Below are positions 41,525 through 56,189 of a stretch of DNA of 64,000 nt, piece after piece. A program made the translations under genes and the position numbers. The notes beneath the pieces were generated by a model. The model was not told where the DNA came from. It made no database searches and worked only from the letters and a program-made list of their open reading frames with translations. Source of the DNA: Cacajao melanocephalus (lineage: Eukaryota; Chordata; Mammalia; Primates; Pitheciidae); contig CAUYLG010044551.1 in the NCBI GenBank assembly GCA_963573385.1, positions 1 to 64,000 of the forward strand, given 5' to 3'. The first letter of the stretch is position 1; every line of letters begins with the position of its first letter.

Positions 41525-44500
41525 GATTAGTAAAGCTGATATTCTCTAAATGGGTGAATAGGTGAGCCAGTGTACTGGAGAATCTCTTTTCTCTAAAACT
41601 GAGTGATTGTTGCTGAAGAGTCTACCTTTTCCAACCCCTACAGGTTCCTACGCAGAGGATGTTTTGGCCTCAGATAGAACAGTGCCTAAAATAGGTAATG
41701 TGGGCAAGCCCTTCCATTCTGAAATCCTAATTGTGTCTTCATTGTCATCAAATCCATCACCCAACACCATATCTGAGTCCCATGGATTAAGATCTATTGA
41801 TTCAGTCTCCCATTTTAGAGTGCCAAGGGCCGTTGTGAGTATGCAAAGCCTTCCCTTCGCCAGAGGCCTATGACCCAGGTAGACATTCTTTCCTCTTTCT
41901 CAACTCCCTTCTGGGCAATGAGTACTAGTTGAATGCAGACTTGAATACAATCAGAAATTTTTTTCTCCCATCTTTCTAAGCACACTGAAGTGCACCTTAC
42001 ATTCTATATTACTAGTTGCACTTCCCTTTATGGCTCAGTTTGCCATGGAATGTACATATTTTTAAATAAATGGATCAAAAAAGGAGTACTTGTAATTATC
42101 TTAATGCCAAGAAGCAGAATTAGAAACATGTATTCTGAAGTTGGATAGTACTTTCCTTCATCTTTATAAGGTTTGGTTCGTCCTCCAAATCACTGATTTG
42201 CAGGGATCTAAATTACCACGTTGATGTGTCTAAATAAGAGCTAGTTATTGGCAACCTATGAAAGAGTGATAATATTTGGCTTTCTAGAATACTTCTAGTC
42301 TGGGCTTTTATCTACTTTTTTAGTTGTTGACTCACCCCAGCTGTCAGGGACTGGGCTGCTATCACTGAGGTCTATCCTTCATGTTTAGCTTTCCCAGATC
42401 CAAGAGAGTGCAACTACCTTAGCCTTCTCCTGTTCTAGCATAGCATCATCATTTGGGAAAAGTTTTCAGGTTTCTGTGCTTGCTGAGACATGTTCTAAAA
42501 GGGACAGATTTAGGATTTCTGAAAAGCCAGAGACACTTCCAAAAGCCAGTGTCTTCTGAGCCAAAGTCTTCCAATTTTGGATGATTGCACTCTTGTATTC
42601 ACTTACTTTCTGGAATGTCTTTAACCAAATTTACTAAGTATGCTCTCTGATTTGAATGTCTGCTAGCCTGTTGTATTGTTTATGTTCTATAATTTATAGT
42701 TCTTATAACATTGTTTTGAAATGACCAATGTCTATTATCTACAAATATTTGGAGGCCACAGGTACCTGTCACTTGGCATCAATTATATTGTGTTTTAAAC
42801 AAAATTTAAATGTGTTTTTCTGGAAAAGGGGGTTGATCATCAGTAGAAAATACCTCTATATTTTGATGGATTGTCATTTCCATCACTGCCAAAATAGATT
42901 TACCTATATTCTGCTTTATCATTTAGCCCATGTCTTGGCAGTTCCAGAAAGAGGTCCTGTGTTTTTCCTTTGGTTCTTTTTTTAATTTGTTTAAAGTAGG
43001 CATCTTAAGTTTCTCCATCCATGTGTCTCCATTTCTAGGTATTCTCTGGGAATCATGGAGAAATGAATCTCTTCAAAAAATTCAAACAAAGCTTCATTTC
43101 CCTTCTGTCTATTCCTTCTGAAGACTGCATTATATAGTATCAGAGGTCCTAAAGAAATCTTTAGTACTCTTTCAAGCCTATTCTTATAAGAGTTAACTTT
43201 TTTTCTATACATTTTAAAGAATTTCTGAAAGTTCATAGTTATATCTATGTACCTTTTTAAAAAATGATCATGAGTGGTATCTTGAAGTGAATTAGCTCCA
43301 ATTCTAGAAATTGAAATTGGTCCACGGTACATATAAGTGCAGTATAAGAATTCTCAGTAAGCCTTAATGAGGACTCCATATGTAATGTGCAATCATCTCA
43401 ACCCACAAACTCAGGAGCATAAAAGATAGCAAATTCTTTAATATCTAATGCATAAAGAAATGTAACTCCTAGTTAAGTCTTCATCTTATCACTGTTGAGA
43501 GGGATATTCAATACTCGTCATTATTATTCTCCTACCTCCAAAAATGATGTTTTATAGCCTTGAGGTCTTAGACAGCAACAGGCATAGGTAATCAGCTTTT
43601 TATCTTTATATAGCTTACCTTGGAGATGCTCATATCCTGATGCCATCTGCTGCCTCGGCTCCAACAGCTCTGCTGCCTTCTTGCCATGTTCGGCAAGATT
43701 GTATTTAGAATTTAAAGATGATGGTTCAACGTCATCAATAAAGATGAGAAAACTACATCAATTTGATTAGGAAGTACACATAGTAGTATACATACTACTG
43801 TTATTTTCCCTTCAGTAGCATTACTGTTTCCCCTGACACTTCATATCAGAAACTAACTACAATGTGTTGCTTTACACTCAATTTCATAGCATCCTTTTGC
43901 CACAACTTTACTCCCATTCTTGCTATTTCTCCATGGTCATGATACCTCAGATATACTGGCATCTGCTATTATCTGCTGAAAGGAAACACTTGGACACCTT
44001 CAGGAGCACTAAGGGCATACACAAGGAATATCAACTAGTAGCAGACTTTTAAAATTGCTACAGGATTGTCAACCCCAGAGACTAAAGTCAACACCTAAGG
44101 CCCAACTCAGGAAGTTTGTAGTGGAGAATTGCTTGTGGCCTAGTGTCTATTCCTTCTCTTTCTGTGAACCACATCCTGAATTTTGGAACTTGCACCAGTT
44201 ATGAGCCCTGATTAGTTTAGGCCAATCAGCATGCTGACCTCTGAGACTGGCTTAGGGAAGAACACATATCCCATTCAGAGCCAATAAAATACAAGAAGAA
44301 AAAGTAATCATTTTTCTTCTGAAGAAGAAATATGTATGGCAAGGTGGTGGGGACAGTGGCTAAGGGAGGGGGAAGAAGTTGAGAGGATATGACATCTGGA
44401 ATTTCAGCAGGAAATTTGCTATGAGAATAGAAAACCCAAAGCCAGTAGGAATGACTTTCTTTTCCTACCTAAATTGATATCCTAGCTCCAGACTATTGAA

Positions 44501-44779
44501 CTATTGACTTCACAGCAGCTTTGAAATCTGACACCAGTGTTGTCCTGAAGATAGACCTCACCAGCCCATTAAAAGCCACCGTGTACAACTCTTTTCAACT
44601 AAACTTTTAATGACATCATGTTGGTAGCTTGAAATCAACCATGATTGAAATATTTACAGTATGAAAACAGCAAACACTTCAAAACAGGGCTTTATTTCCC
44701 CAGAGAGGTAGCTGTTAAACATTTTTACCACTACACCATTGCTAATTGGATGCTGTCTCTCTGATGATTGTTTTGTAAC
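41525..44779. other. About 3.2 kb of unassigned DNA
   Basis: No gene or clear repeat. The longest frame is minus-strand 43332 down to 42991 (113 codons), with no recognised domain. Frames at 41607-41873 and 42728-43121 are also featureless. Confidence 0.45.
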
Positions 44780-44910
44780 TCAGTAGTTGAAAGTATAGGC
44801 TCAGAAGTCAGATTAGCTGGGGTACCTGATATATTGAATATAAAGCTCTTAGTACAATGCAAGGCATATAGAACATATCTCATAAATAATAATTATATAT
44901 TGTATTAGCC
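44780..44910 (+). mobile_element. MIR SINE fragment
   Basis: The MIR start-like agttgaaagtataggctcag aagtcagatt is followed, after an internal gap, by aagctcttagtacaatgcaa ggcatatag and a run resembling the 3' end. Confidence 0.6.
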
Positions 44911-44999
44911 ATTATTGTTCCCTTATAGCTGTGACACAAGGAACCACACTCTGACTCCACCTTTTACTATAGCTAGTAACAGGTGTTTTTGACTTCACA

Positions 45000-45400
45000 G
45001 CTTTCCCTCTTTAAATGTGTTTTTTTCACACTGCTACAAAAGTGATCTTTACAGAATGCAAGTCTGATCACATCACTCTCTGTCTAAACTTTTAAATAAT
45101 TCTCTATTAATTTCACATAAAAACCCAAACTTCTTAGCAAGGCCATTTATTGCTTGTCTTAGCCTATTCTCATATTACCCTCTGATTTATATCCCAACCT
45201 ACTCTCCAGGTATACTGAACTACTTGTAGCTCCTACAACATGCCATATCAGTTCTTTCAATCCGATCCCTTTCATTTGCTTGGATTTATCACCAAAATCC
45301 CATTCATATGCAACCTTCTTTAAATAAGTGTTCTTCCTAGGACACTGTCCTTTGGCATTTCCTGTTTGACATATCTGTTTACTTTTTTCATGTCTTTGGA
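45000..45400 (+). mobile_element. L2 LINE 3' fragment
   Basis: Collinear with L2: gtctgatcacatcactctct, aaacccaaacttcttagcaa ggcc, actctccaggtatactgaac tacttgtag, catgccatatcagttctttc and the following aagtgttcttcctagg. Highly decayed, as expected for this ancient family. Confidence 0.75.
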
Positions 45401-45607
45401 TTTAACAAAACTGTGCTAATAAGGCAGCTGTAGTGTTGGCCCTAGAGAAATGGAAAGGGTTGTAAGATTTAAAAGGAAAAAGGGCCCAAATGGCTGATGA
45501 AATAGATAAAATACAAAGTTAAAACAGAGATGAGCAAGAGAGCAGGGGCAGAAATATGAAGAGACAAATTTACTGGGGAGGGTAGAAGAAAAGAGGAGAA
45601 GGAAATG
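45401..45607. other. Short unassigned stretch
   Basis: Purine-rich; nothing recognisable. Confidence 0.4.
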
Positions 45608-45616
45608 AGAAAGATA

Positions 45617-45909
45617 TTTTTTTTTTGAGATGGAGTCTCACTCAGCCGCTCAGGCTGAAGGGCAATGGTGTGTTCTCAGCTCACTGCAACCTCTGCCTCT
45701 CAGGTTCAAGCAACTCTCCTGCCTCAGCCTACTGAGTAGCTGGGATTGCAGGCATATGCCACCACGCCCAGCTAATTTTTGTATTTTTAGTAGAGACAGG
45801 GTTTCACCATGTTGGCCAGGCTGGTCTCAAACTCCTGACCTCAAGTGATCCACCCACCTTGGCCTCCCAAAGTACTGGGATTACAGGTGTGAGCCACCAC
45901 ACCTGGCCA
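45617..45909 (-). mobile_element. Full-length AluS-type SINE, antisense
   Basis: Antisense Alu from a T run to ggccaggtgtggtggctcac on its own strand, with a 9-bp duplication agaaagata at 45608-45616 and 45910-45918. The 72-codon frame 45630-45848 is antisense Alu. Confidence 0.95.
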
Positions 45910-46169
45910 AGAAAGATAATCTTAATTCAGCATCAGGTAGCTGCCTTCTGAGGACAACATTATGCAAATTATAGCCATAAAGAGAGGATAAATAAAATTA
46001 GACAAAGTTTGGGGCAGTATAAATGTTGAGACTATCACAAGACACTATAGTAAATATTGAACTGTATTCCCCTTTGACTGTGAGACATTTTAGTGAGATA
46101 GGTCTATAGTAGATGGGATTTTAAATGGATTAATTCATCATCATCTTCTTCATCTTTATCACCAAACTT

Positions 46170-46350
46170 TTTTTTAACATTTACTCTTTACCAGGTACCT
46201 TGGAACATAACGTTAGCTGGATTATCTTATCTCATATTGACAACTCTATGAAGAAGGTACCATAATTTCCTCTATTACTCAGATGAGGAAGTGAGGCAAA
46301 GATAGGTCAAAGTAACATATGTAGGAAGCGGTAGATCTGGGAATTCATTT
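46170..46350 (-). mobile_element. MIR SINE, antisense
   Basis: tttactctttaccaggtacc, attatcttatctcatattga, aagaaggtaccataatttcc, cagatgaggaagtgaggcaa and ggtagatctgggaattcatt follow the antisense MIR order well. Confidence 0.75.
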
Positions 46351-46789
46351 ATACCCCTTGTCAAGCACAACTTGATACTGTCTGCCTGTACAGCTTTTAA
46401 AATACAAATCTGATTACTCATAAAATACATGCTTATTGTAAAAAAAAAAATCAATGTGCAAAAGAGAGAGGAAGTAGATGAAAATTCTCTCAATTTCAAC
46501 AGTTCTGTAGAGTACTGTTAGCACTAAGATGAATATCATTCTTGATGTTCCATGTACATTTATATATATGAAAAGTTATCTAAAGTATATTTGTACAATT
46601 CATATGCATGTAAATATATATTAGATGTATTAATATCAATATAATATAGCATGAGCATTATATATTGTTTTGTTACTGCCCATTGCACTTACTAAAACAT
46701 TCAATATACAGATGTACCATAATTTATTTCAACACCTGGAAGTGATTATTTTATATTATATTATAATTTTATGATTATATACCCTTTTC

Positions 46790-46930
46790 ACAGGACTGAG
46801 GATTTCTTGAGAATAGAGAATTCTAGAGGCTTTTGATTGTTTACTTTTAATAGATCTATTTTATAATAGATTCCCAACATTGAACACAGTGCCTAGCAGA
46901 TGGATAAATATTTGAATGGATGGGCAGAAA
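46790..46930 (+). mobile_element. L2 LINE 3' terminus fragment
   Basis: gaggatttcttgagaataga, then aacacagtgcctagcagatg gataaatatttgaatgga, match the far 3' end of L2 (short terminal repeat region). Confidence 0.55.
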
Positions 46931-48114
<1,184 letters not shown>

Positions 48115-48484
48115 CTTGTTTGTTTTTCTTAGCAATTCTTGACAGCTTTAGAGAAAGAGCAAAGAAAGTAAATATTTAGTTATGACAGCTATAACACTGA
48201 AGTTTTGAGAGATACATGCAAAGAAGAAAGAAAGAAGTACAACTGAGAATGTTGGATAAACTGGTTTTAAGGGGCTAGATACAAGACCCAGGTTGAATAG
48301 CAAATCACATAAAACCAATAGTGTGGTGGCAGCCTTGTAGAACTGGGAGTGATCAAGAGGCTAAAAGGTTCTATGGGGATAGAGATTACTAGAAAGTTGA
48401 GTGCTTTTAAAATTACAAACTTATTACCTACGTAAACTATTATTACTAATAACATAAAATAGTGACAAAAATTTCCTCAATTAT

Positions 48485-48700
48485 TATATTACAGTGGTTA
48501 AGAGCAGAGGTTTTAGAGTAAGAATTAAGAGTTTGAAATCAGTCTCTTCATCTGGCACCCTCACATAAATTATCCCACTGAAATTTTAGTACTCCCATTT
48601 TATTGGAGAAGAAAATGAAGATTAAGGTTTATTTGTCTCCGATAAGGTTATATAGTTAGTGAGAAGTTTGAATCTAATCTTCTTGGTTCAAGTACAGGGC
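48485..48700. mobile_element. Two facing MIR halves
   Basis: A plus-oriented MIR beginning (acagtggttaagagcagagg, 48492 on) is followed within 100 bp by a minus-oriented MIR piece (cccattttattggagaagaa, then gttatatagttagtgagaag to about 48700). They are probably two insertions or an inverted rearrangement. Confidence 0.55.
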
Positions 48701-48904
48701 TGGTAAAACATAACTTGGTAATCTTCAACAAGCCACACTGCCTTGGAAACCTAAGAAAATATTTGTCTATATGTCTAAACAATTTTCATAAAGATAATCT
48801 ACTACTTTTTAAGGTTAAATTCTCTGGTAAAATGGTAACCTTCCAACCGGAGACTGCCTTCTTACCTCTTTTGTTATTGTGCCACAGGTCACTGTGACTC
48901 TCTT

Positions 48905-49480
48905 CATTTTATGTTTTAGTCTGTTTTCCCTATTTTTCAGATTGGGTAAGCTTTATCGACATGGCTTTTATTTTAGTCATTATATTTTTCATTTCTATAA
49001 TTTCTATTTGGTTCTTTTTAAATAACTTTTATTTCTTTGCTGAGATTTTATATTTTTTGTTTAAAGATAATTTTTAATTAATTGTCAAAGTAGTTTAATG
49101 ATGGCCATTTTAAAGTCCTTATTAAACAATTACAACATCTGGTTCATCCTAGCATGGTATTTGTTGATTGTCTTTTCCCATTCATGGTTCTTGGTATAAC
49201 AAGTGATTTTTTTAAATGACATCCTGGACATCCTGGATATTATGAGACTCTGTATCCTATTTCATTTTCTTTTTCAAGAAGGCAGTCTCCAGTTGAGGCA
49301 CAGCATGAGGGCCAGGTGGGTGTTCCTGTTGTTTCTCAATGGACCCCACTGATAGCATCCTAACAAAATGGAGCACTGACTCACACTACCCCATTGCAGA
49401 TGCTTGTAGTGTAAGTTTTGCTTCACCCTGAGCTCTAATGACACCTTCTCAGGTAACGTCAGGCTACTGAGATTTTGAAG
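48905..49480 (-). mobile_element. Old L1M-type sequence outside ORF2, antisense
   Basis: tttcatttctataatttcta tttggttctt, atttctttgctgagatttta, aatgatggccattttaaagt and catctggttcatcctagcat then ttgattgtcttttcccattc are phrases of a recurrent old L1 region read antisense. Decay is strong. Confidence 0.6.
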
Positions 49481-50504
49481 CTGTTATCTTATCATTATTC
49501 TAGATTATTGTGATTCTAATTGCATTATCTTGTTAAAAGTCTATTTCCTAAGGAAACGATGGATATGATTCCCAGTTAGGAAAGTAAATAAAAATAATAA
49601 AATTTGCTTTAATTTTCAAGAAACATTTTACCTAAAACATTTTTAATAATTACCTCCTATAGACAATGTAGTTTTCATTAACATGTTTTACTCAATTCAA
49701 GAGTTTATTTTAATAACATACACAGTGTATAACTGGAGGTGACCACTGATAGTGAAATAAATTTCCTAAGGTCCCATGGGTCAGCCTCATTTGTTAGAAT
49801 GAAACGTATTAACAGCAGAATAATCCAGCATGAGGAAAAATTTATATTTTATCATTTTATATGCATTCAGGTTTACCAAATATATGGAAACAGATTAGTT
49901 ATCATTGCATATTTCAAGTTTTCTGGCTGCTCTTATTCATTAAACTTACTATACAAATTATTTTGAAGTGAATGAAATATGTACTTATAGGAACCAAATT
50001 TGGGGGTATATATTCTATATCTTTCAGCTTAATTCCTTTTATTTATCTATTGTCTCACTTAGAGTGAAAATATTAGCTGTCCAACTTTAGAAAAGATTAT
50101 CTTCCTTTTATATACCTCCCAATCCTAAGCAATTTGCTTTTGCAACATAAGTAGCTAGTACAGAAGATACATGAACAGCTCTTCACATCTTATCCTAAGT
50201 TCATAGCTTTTAGGATGGCGATGATGTAAGTGCAAACTCCCCCTAGCCCTGACATTATAAGATTTTTACCTATTCCTAAGCCTTAGCAAAGAAGCATGGC
50301 TGAGTTGTGGTGCTAACTGCCTATACATGTAAACTTGCTTGTTTAATTAAATTCAATCCTGCTAATAATTTTATTATGTGGATCAAATTTAGAAAAATAA
50401 CTGGAGGTCAGCTTACCCTCTTTCCTCTATTTTCCTCATGCTTTCGATTCCTTTCCAGCACCCCCTCACCCTCATCCCAAGGGACAACTGTTGTCTTAAT
50501 GTCT
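49481..50504. other. Unassigned DNA
   Basis: No gene or named repeat seen. Confidence 0.4.
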
Positions 50505-50680
50505 TATTTTAGTATAATGGAGAAAGCACTAGACTGAAATCAGGAGTCTTCAGGATTCATTCTGGATTTGTGCTTAACTAGGTGTGTGAGCCTTTATTGA
50601 GTCTCAATTTTATCTGCAAAATGTATTGGTCGGACTAGATGATATTTTATTTTCCTTCTAATCCTAAATTTCCATCTAAT
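50505..50680 (+). mobile_element. MIR SINE (MIR3/MIRc-like)
   Basis: tagtataatggagaaagcac tagactgaaatc, aactaggtgtgtgagccttt, gagtctcaattttatctgca aaatg and ggtcggactagatgatattt match a plus-strand MIR in order. Confidence 0.75.
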
Positions 50681-52411
50681 ATTACATTTCTAGAATTATA
50701 ATTTGAGAGAAAATAAAGCTAAATCATACCAAGTTATTATTGTCTTAATGTACTACCTTTTCTATAATGTTCTGCGTAAAATAGGTGAGAAAAGGACATG
50801 TTCCTAATACAAAAATGAACAATTCATCATAGAATTTTAGGCAGTGTTATTTTAGATAATATTTTAAGGTTACAGTAGCTCTCATAGCTCATACAGACAG
50901 CCTCACTCATCTATGTGAAAGAACAAGATTATTTAGGCCAAATGTTAGAAACATGTGGGTTGGAAACATATGGGATCTTTGCCAGTACAGAGTGGTAATG
51001 CACCTGTTTGTATAGGGTTGAGAAAAATGGGTCTCACTCTGCCTTCCATCAGCCACATGCCTGCTTTCCTCCCTGTTACACATAGTATTCCAAGTATGAG
51101 CAGGTTCTACCCAGCAGCCCTTAAGCCACTCTATTCCCTATGAATAATCCAGATAATTCATTTTCTAACCCTTTGCCTTAGAATTTTCCACTAAATCCAA
51201 GTAATGGAATCATGGGCCTTTCCATCCTTGACAAAAAATCAATATGTGAAAGGAGACCAAGACCATATTTTCCAATGATATAAAGTTTATTTTCTATAAT
51301 ACTCATTCTTCAATGACGATAAAACTAGATTTAAGAGCAGAGGAACCCAAATAAATGTGCCTTTGAAAGAATTCTATTTACAAAATTAGGACAGTTGTAA
51401 AAATTAGACTCTGTAGCAGGCTTTACCCTAATGCACATGATTCTGAGTGTTATTACAGAAGGAGAAGTGAGAATATCAGAATTCATATCTGTGTTCCTGG
51501 ACACAGATAAATTTTAAGTAGAAAGATATTCAAAATCAAGTTTTTAAAAATAAGTTTATCTGGTATCTAGGACTGACCTTATTGAATCTGGGAGTTAACC
51601 ATAGGGACTGCCCTTATTTAAACTGGAAGCTATCACAGCTTAAAAATCTTACCTTTTAATTGTAAATATAAAATGCTAATCACAATATGTAAGCAATTAC
51701 TACTGTCTGCTGCAGTTACTTCTTTTTAAGTGCACTTCACTTTGCAGATGGTAAGAGTTCTACTAACACATCTATTGTTAGCGTGAAAGTCAAGCGATCA
51801 TCTGTGTAGGTGGCTGTGTGGGAGCAATGCTAAGATTTACAAGGATTTTCTCCCACATTGGCAATCCACATTGAACAGAGAACCATATGAAGCAATCTTC
51901 TGTTCCCCTGGCATTTTTAATCATTCACTTAATTTGTAATAACATAAAAATTTTCAATTAAGCCTTGATATTTTTCACTCAGATATTATCTTCATATTTT
52001 AAAAACTATTTTCTTTTTGTGATTTTTCAAGTGGGCATCTATTGAGGAAAAAACTCATAACACTATCAAAGATGGAAATTCTGAGGAGAAATTAGTAATT
52101 ATGTTCAGATTGTCAGTTACAAGATTTAAAAAATTCTTATATATTTGCAACAATAATTACATACTTAGACTTAAAAATTGAAGGGAGAAGTACTTTAAGA
52201 GTCAATTCTTACCTGTTTTGCAATCTTCCAATATAAATCTTTAGCAGTAGGTAATGTAGAATATTTCTAACATCTTATTTTTTCATTCTTGATGTATTTG
52301 TCTCCATTGAGATATTAATTATCTCAAGTGAAAACAGAGTCATATATTAAAGACTCACATTTTTAAAAAAGTATTACAAAATTCCTATAGTTACTAAGCC
52401 ATAGTTAATAT
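50681..52411. other. About 1.7 kb of unassigned DNA
   Basis: No gene or repeat recognised. The 62-codon frame 50955-51143 lacks motifs. Confidence 0.45.
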
Positions 52412-52816
52412 TGTTTTGGTGTTCTTTCCAAATCTCATGTTGAAATCTAATCCCCAATATTGGAGGTGGGGCTTGATGGAAGGTGTTTGGGTCATAAGGG
52501 TGGATCCCTCATGAACGGCTTGATACAATCCTCACCATAATGAGTGAATTCTTGCTCTATGACTCCACAAGAGATCTGGTTGTTTAAAAGAGCCTGGAGC
52601 TTCCTCCTCTCTTGCTCTCACTCTTGTCATGTGACACACTGGCTACCCTTCACCTTCTGCCATGATTGGAAACTTCCTGAGGCCCTTACCAAAAGCAGAT
52701 GCTGACACTATGCTTCTTGTACAGCCTGTGGAACCGTGAGCTGAATAATCCTCTTTCCTTTATAAATTACCCAGACTCAGGCACTGATTTACAGCAATGC
52801 AGAATGGACTAATACA
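52412..52816 (+). mobile_element. MaLR solitary LTR (MST/THE1-type)
   Basis: tgttttggtgttctttccaa atctcatgttgaaat at the start, ggtcataagggtggatccct catgaacggcttg, cttgctctcactcttgtcat gtgacac, tgcttcttgtacagcctgtg gaaccgtgag, and the end ggactaataca. This is a 405-bp solo LTR of the MST/THE1 group. Clean 5-bp flanking duplications were not found. Confidence 0.85.
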
Positions 52817-53609
52817 ATAGTAGACAGAAGAGAACTGCTTATCTTCCATTGGCTCAACCTGCTTTCCTTCTGTATAAGACTCCTTCTGCCATGTTTTTCC
52901 TCTCATTGTTTTAATGCTGCCAATTATCTAGACACATGACAAAACCTTGGCCAACTGGACTGCCTCTCCTAGATCTACAGTGCATGTGAGTCAAGGTTTT
53001 AAGAAATAATTAGGATTTATTGGCTCTGGTGGTGAGGGGTAAAGGGTGGTGAGAAGGGCACACAGCTATTACCAAGGTCTTCTAAAACTGCCAGATTCAA
53101 CTCTGGACCACACGTGGTTCATTGCCTTTCCCTTCAAGACTATAAATTCTTTAATATTTTCAATACATTATGCTTAGGTAACCCCACTGGTTTTAACTGA
53201 ATTCAGCCAAAAAATCTATGGCCATTAAATAGTATTAAGTAAATGTAATCAAATTGACCTGGGGGAAAGAGGCTTTAGAAATTCACCAAGTCCCTTATGT
53301 TACAGTGAAAGATATCTGTGCCTAGACTTAACATGACTAGCCCGGTGAACCTAGCTAATCTGGAATCACAACTAAACCTCAAAATTGGTCTTTTCAAATA
53401 GATTTATTTACATACCGATTGGACTTACTTTTAGAAATTAATAATATCATCATTTTTTTTCATTCAGGTCCTTGAAAATTAGACAAGTTTTTTTCTGATA
53501 TCTCTTAATATTTTTCTAATCTTAATTTTTGCATTTCTCAGTAGCTGCACTTAACAATATTCTGAAAATATATTTTTAAACTCTTCTGACTTTATCTTGA
53601 CTTTTCGTT
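52817..53609. other. Unassigned DNA
   Basis: No gene or repeat recognised. Confidence 0.4.
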
Positions 53610-53770
53610 TTTCCTTTGTGACTTTTCCACTGTGACCTTTAGCAAATTATTCAACCTCTTTTTGCCTTTATTTTCCTCACTGTTGTGAGGATTACGTGAA
53701 TTATTGTACATGAAGCACATAGAACAGTATAAATGCTATACCAATGTCAGCTATTAATACTATTATTATC
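53610..53770 (+). mobile_element. MIR SINE
   Basis: tgacttttccactgtgacct ttagcaaattattcaacctc, then ctcactgttgtgaggattac gtgaattattgtac, agcacatagaacagtataaa and a final ctattattatcattatt match a plus-strand MIR from its middle to its 3' end. Confidence 0.8.
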
Positions 53771-54124
53771 ATTATTACTGTTGTTGCAATTCAATAGTGT
53801 AACCATATAAAACACTATATATTTTCCCTTTTGATGTTATTCTCCTCTTGCCATGTATTCTTTTACTTAGACTATTATGTTTTTGAAAATATTCTCTACT
53901 TCCAATAATTGAAGAAACTATTTGCAGACACTAAGCTACATAATTCAGTTTCATACAAATAATTTGGAGAGAAAAACAAATAAACAGTCAAACAAAAACA
54001 AAAAAAAACAAACAAAAATAATATTCTGCGATAAAAGTATGTCAAAACAAAATTGAAAGAAGTCTTTAAGGGTGGTTTATATGCAATCACCATTCATATT
54101 ATGTTTTTTTTTTCAACTCAGAAA
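53771..54124. other. Unassigned AT-rich DNA
   Basis: Includes a CAAA-rich tract at about 53968-54020. No gene. Confidence 0.4.
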
Positions 54125-55475
54125 CACTAATGTATCAGGAAATAGGAACTACAACCATCTAATCTTCGACAAAGTCAACAAAAATAAGCAATAGGCAAAA
54201 GACTCCTTATTCAGTAAATAGTTCTGGGATAACTGGCTAACCATATGCAGAAAAATAAAACTTGACCCCTAACTTATATCAAATACAAAAATTAAATCAA
54301 GGTGGATTGACAACATAAATGAAAGACCTAAAACTATAAAAATCACAGAAGAAAACCTAGGAAATGCCATTCTGGACATGAGCCTTGGGAAAGAATTATA
54401 ACTAAGTCCTCAAAAGCATTTGCAACTAAAACAAAAATTGACAAGTGGGCCCTAATTAAACTAAAGATCTTCTGCACAGCAAAATAAACTATCAACAGAG
54501 TAAACAGACAACCCATAGAAAGGAAGAAAGTATTTCCAAACTATGCATCCAATGAAAGTCTAATATTCAGAATTTATAAGGAACATAAGCAAAAACCAAA
54601 TAAGCCCATTAAAAAGTAAGCAAAGGACATGAACAGAACAGACACTTCTTAAATGAAGACATGCAAGTGAACGAAAAACACATGAAAAAATGCTCAACAT
54701 CATTAATTATTAGAGAAATTCAAATCAAAACCACAATGAGATACCATCATACACCAGTCAGAATGGCTGTTATTAAAAAGTCAAAAATAACAAATGCTGG
54801 CAAGGCTGCAGAGAAAAGGGAATGCTTATACACTGTTGGTGGAAACGTAAATTGTGTAGCCACTATGGAAAGCAGTTTGTAGATTTCTCAAAGAAATTAA
54901 AACAGCTATCATTCAAGACAGCAATCCTATTACTGGATATATACCCATAGGAAAATAAATCATTCTACCAAAAAGACACCTGCATGTGGGTATGTTCATC
55001 GCAGCACTATTCACAACAGCAAAGACAGGTTGCCCATCAACAGTGAATTGGATAAAGAAAATGTGGCATATATACACCATGTGGTACATATACATGATAG
55101 AATACAATATAGCCATAAATAATGAAATCATATCCTCTGTAACAACATGGATGAAGCTGGAGGCCATCATCCTAAGTGAATTAATGGAGGGACAGAAAAC
55201 CAAATGCCACATGTTCTCATTTATAAGTGGGAGCTAAACACTGGGTACACAAGAACAACAAGATGGAAATAATAGACAGTAGTGACTACTGGGGGGAGAG
55301 TGGGAGAAGGACAAGGGCTGAAAAACTACCTGTTGGGTACTGTGCTCACTGTCTGGGTGACATGACTATTTGTATTTCAAACCTCAGCATCACACAATAT
55401 ACCCATGTAACAAACCTGCACATGTACTCTTGACTCTAAAATAAAAGTTGAAATTATAATAAATAAATAACCACA
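54125..55475 (+). mobile_element. LINE-1 3' end (ORF2 end, 3' UTR, tail), sense
   Basis: Sense L1 ORF2 end from about gaactacaaccatctaatct through the DUF1725-like tail to a short 3' UTR and the ending aaataaaagttgaaatta. Frames 54661-54882, 54986-55237 and 55227-55433 are successive pieces of one broken ORF2. At 55063-55101 acacc/atgtggtacatata sequence is repeated, a small duplication. Degree of decay suggests L1PB/L1MA age. Confidence 0.92.
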
Positions 55476-56189
55476 AACTAAAAAATTGTAATCAAGAAAA
55501 ATACATTCAATTTAAAACTCCAATTATTTTCACTGTTTCTGTTGGGCTGACTCTTCCAGGTTTGACACAGAAAACAAACCTATCAGTTTGGAACTTAACT
55601 GAAAGATTTATTCAATTTTAGTTGATTTAGAGGAGTTATAATTTTGTCAATTTAAAATAATCTATGTAAGAACCATGCCTTAATTCCATGACTTTAATTC
55701 TGAATTCACTTAGCTTTACATATGCAAAAGTTCAAATAAAATTTCAACAAAAATATACAACTAAAAATGGAGTATGCTAAAATAATGTTAATAATAATAA
55801 AATATAAGATAGATAAATCATAGTTCCTTCTCAATTTGGGGATTTAAATTGTAGAGGAGGTAGCAACATTGTGATTCCTAGCCAAAAAATTGAAGACTAC
55901 ATAGGCCTTAAAATAGCCAGGTATTCCATATTAATGTAATTGAACCAGCAGTAGCTGTGTCTCCTTTTCAGGTCAGTTTGGAAGCAATCCCTCAATTGAA
56001 CAGCCTAGTTTATATCATTGCTAAAAATAACAGTATAACATTTTCTCCCTAAAGTCGATTTAGGGAACAAATGTACTGTAATAATTACAGCCATTATTCG
56101 TAGCAATTTTCCTGAGCCTTGAAATGAATGCAAATATTTAGAAATAGGGATTATTGTGTCATCCTGGAAACTGACACTTTGGCTTTGGA
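55476..56189. other. Unassigned AT-rich DNA
   Basis: No gene or named repeat seen. Confidence 0.4.

Noticed and set aside
52407..52821. 5-bp target duplication around the MST/THE1-type LTR
   Set aside because: The bases before (aatat) and after (atagt) the unit do not match, so the duplication is either decayed or my boundary is off.
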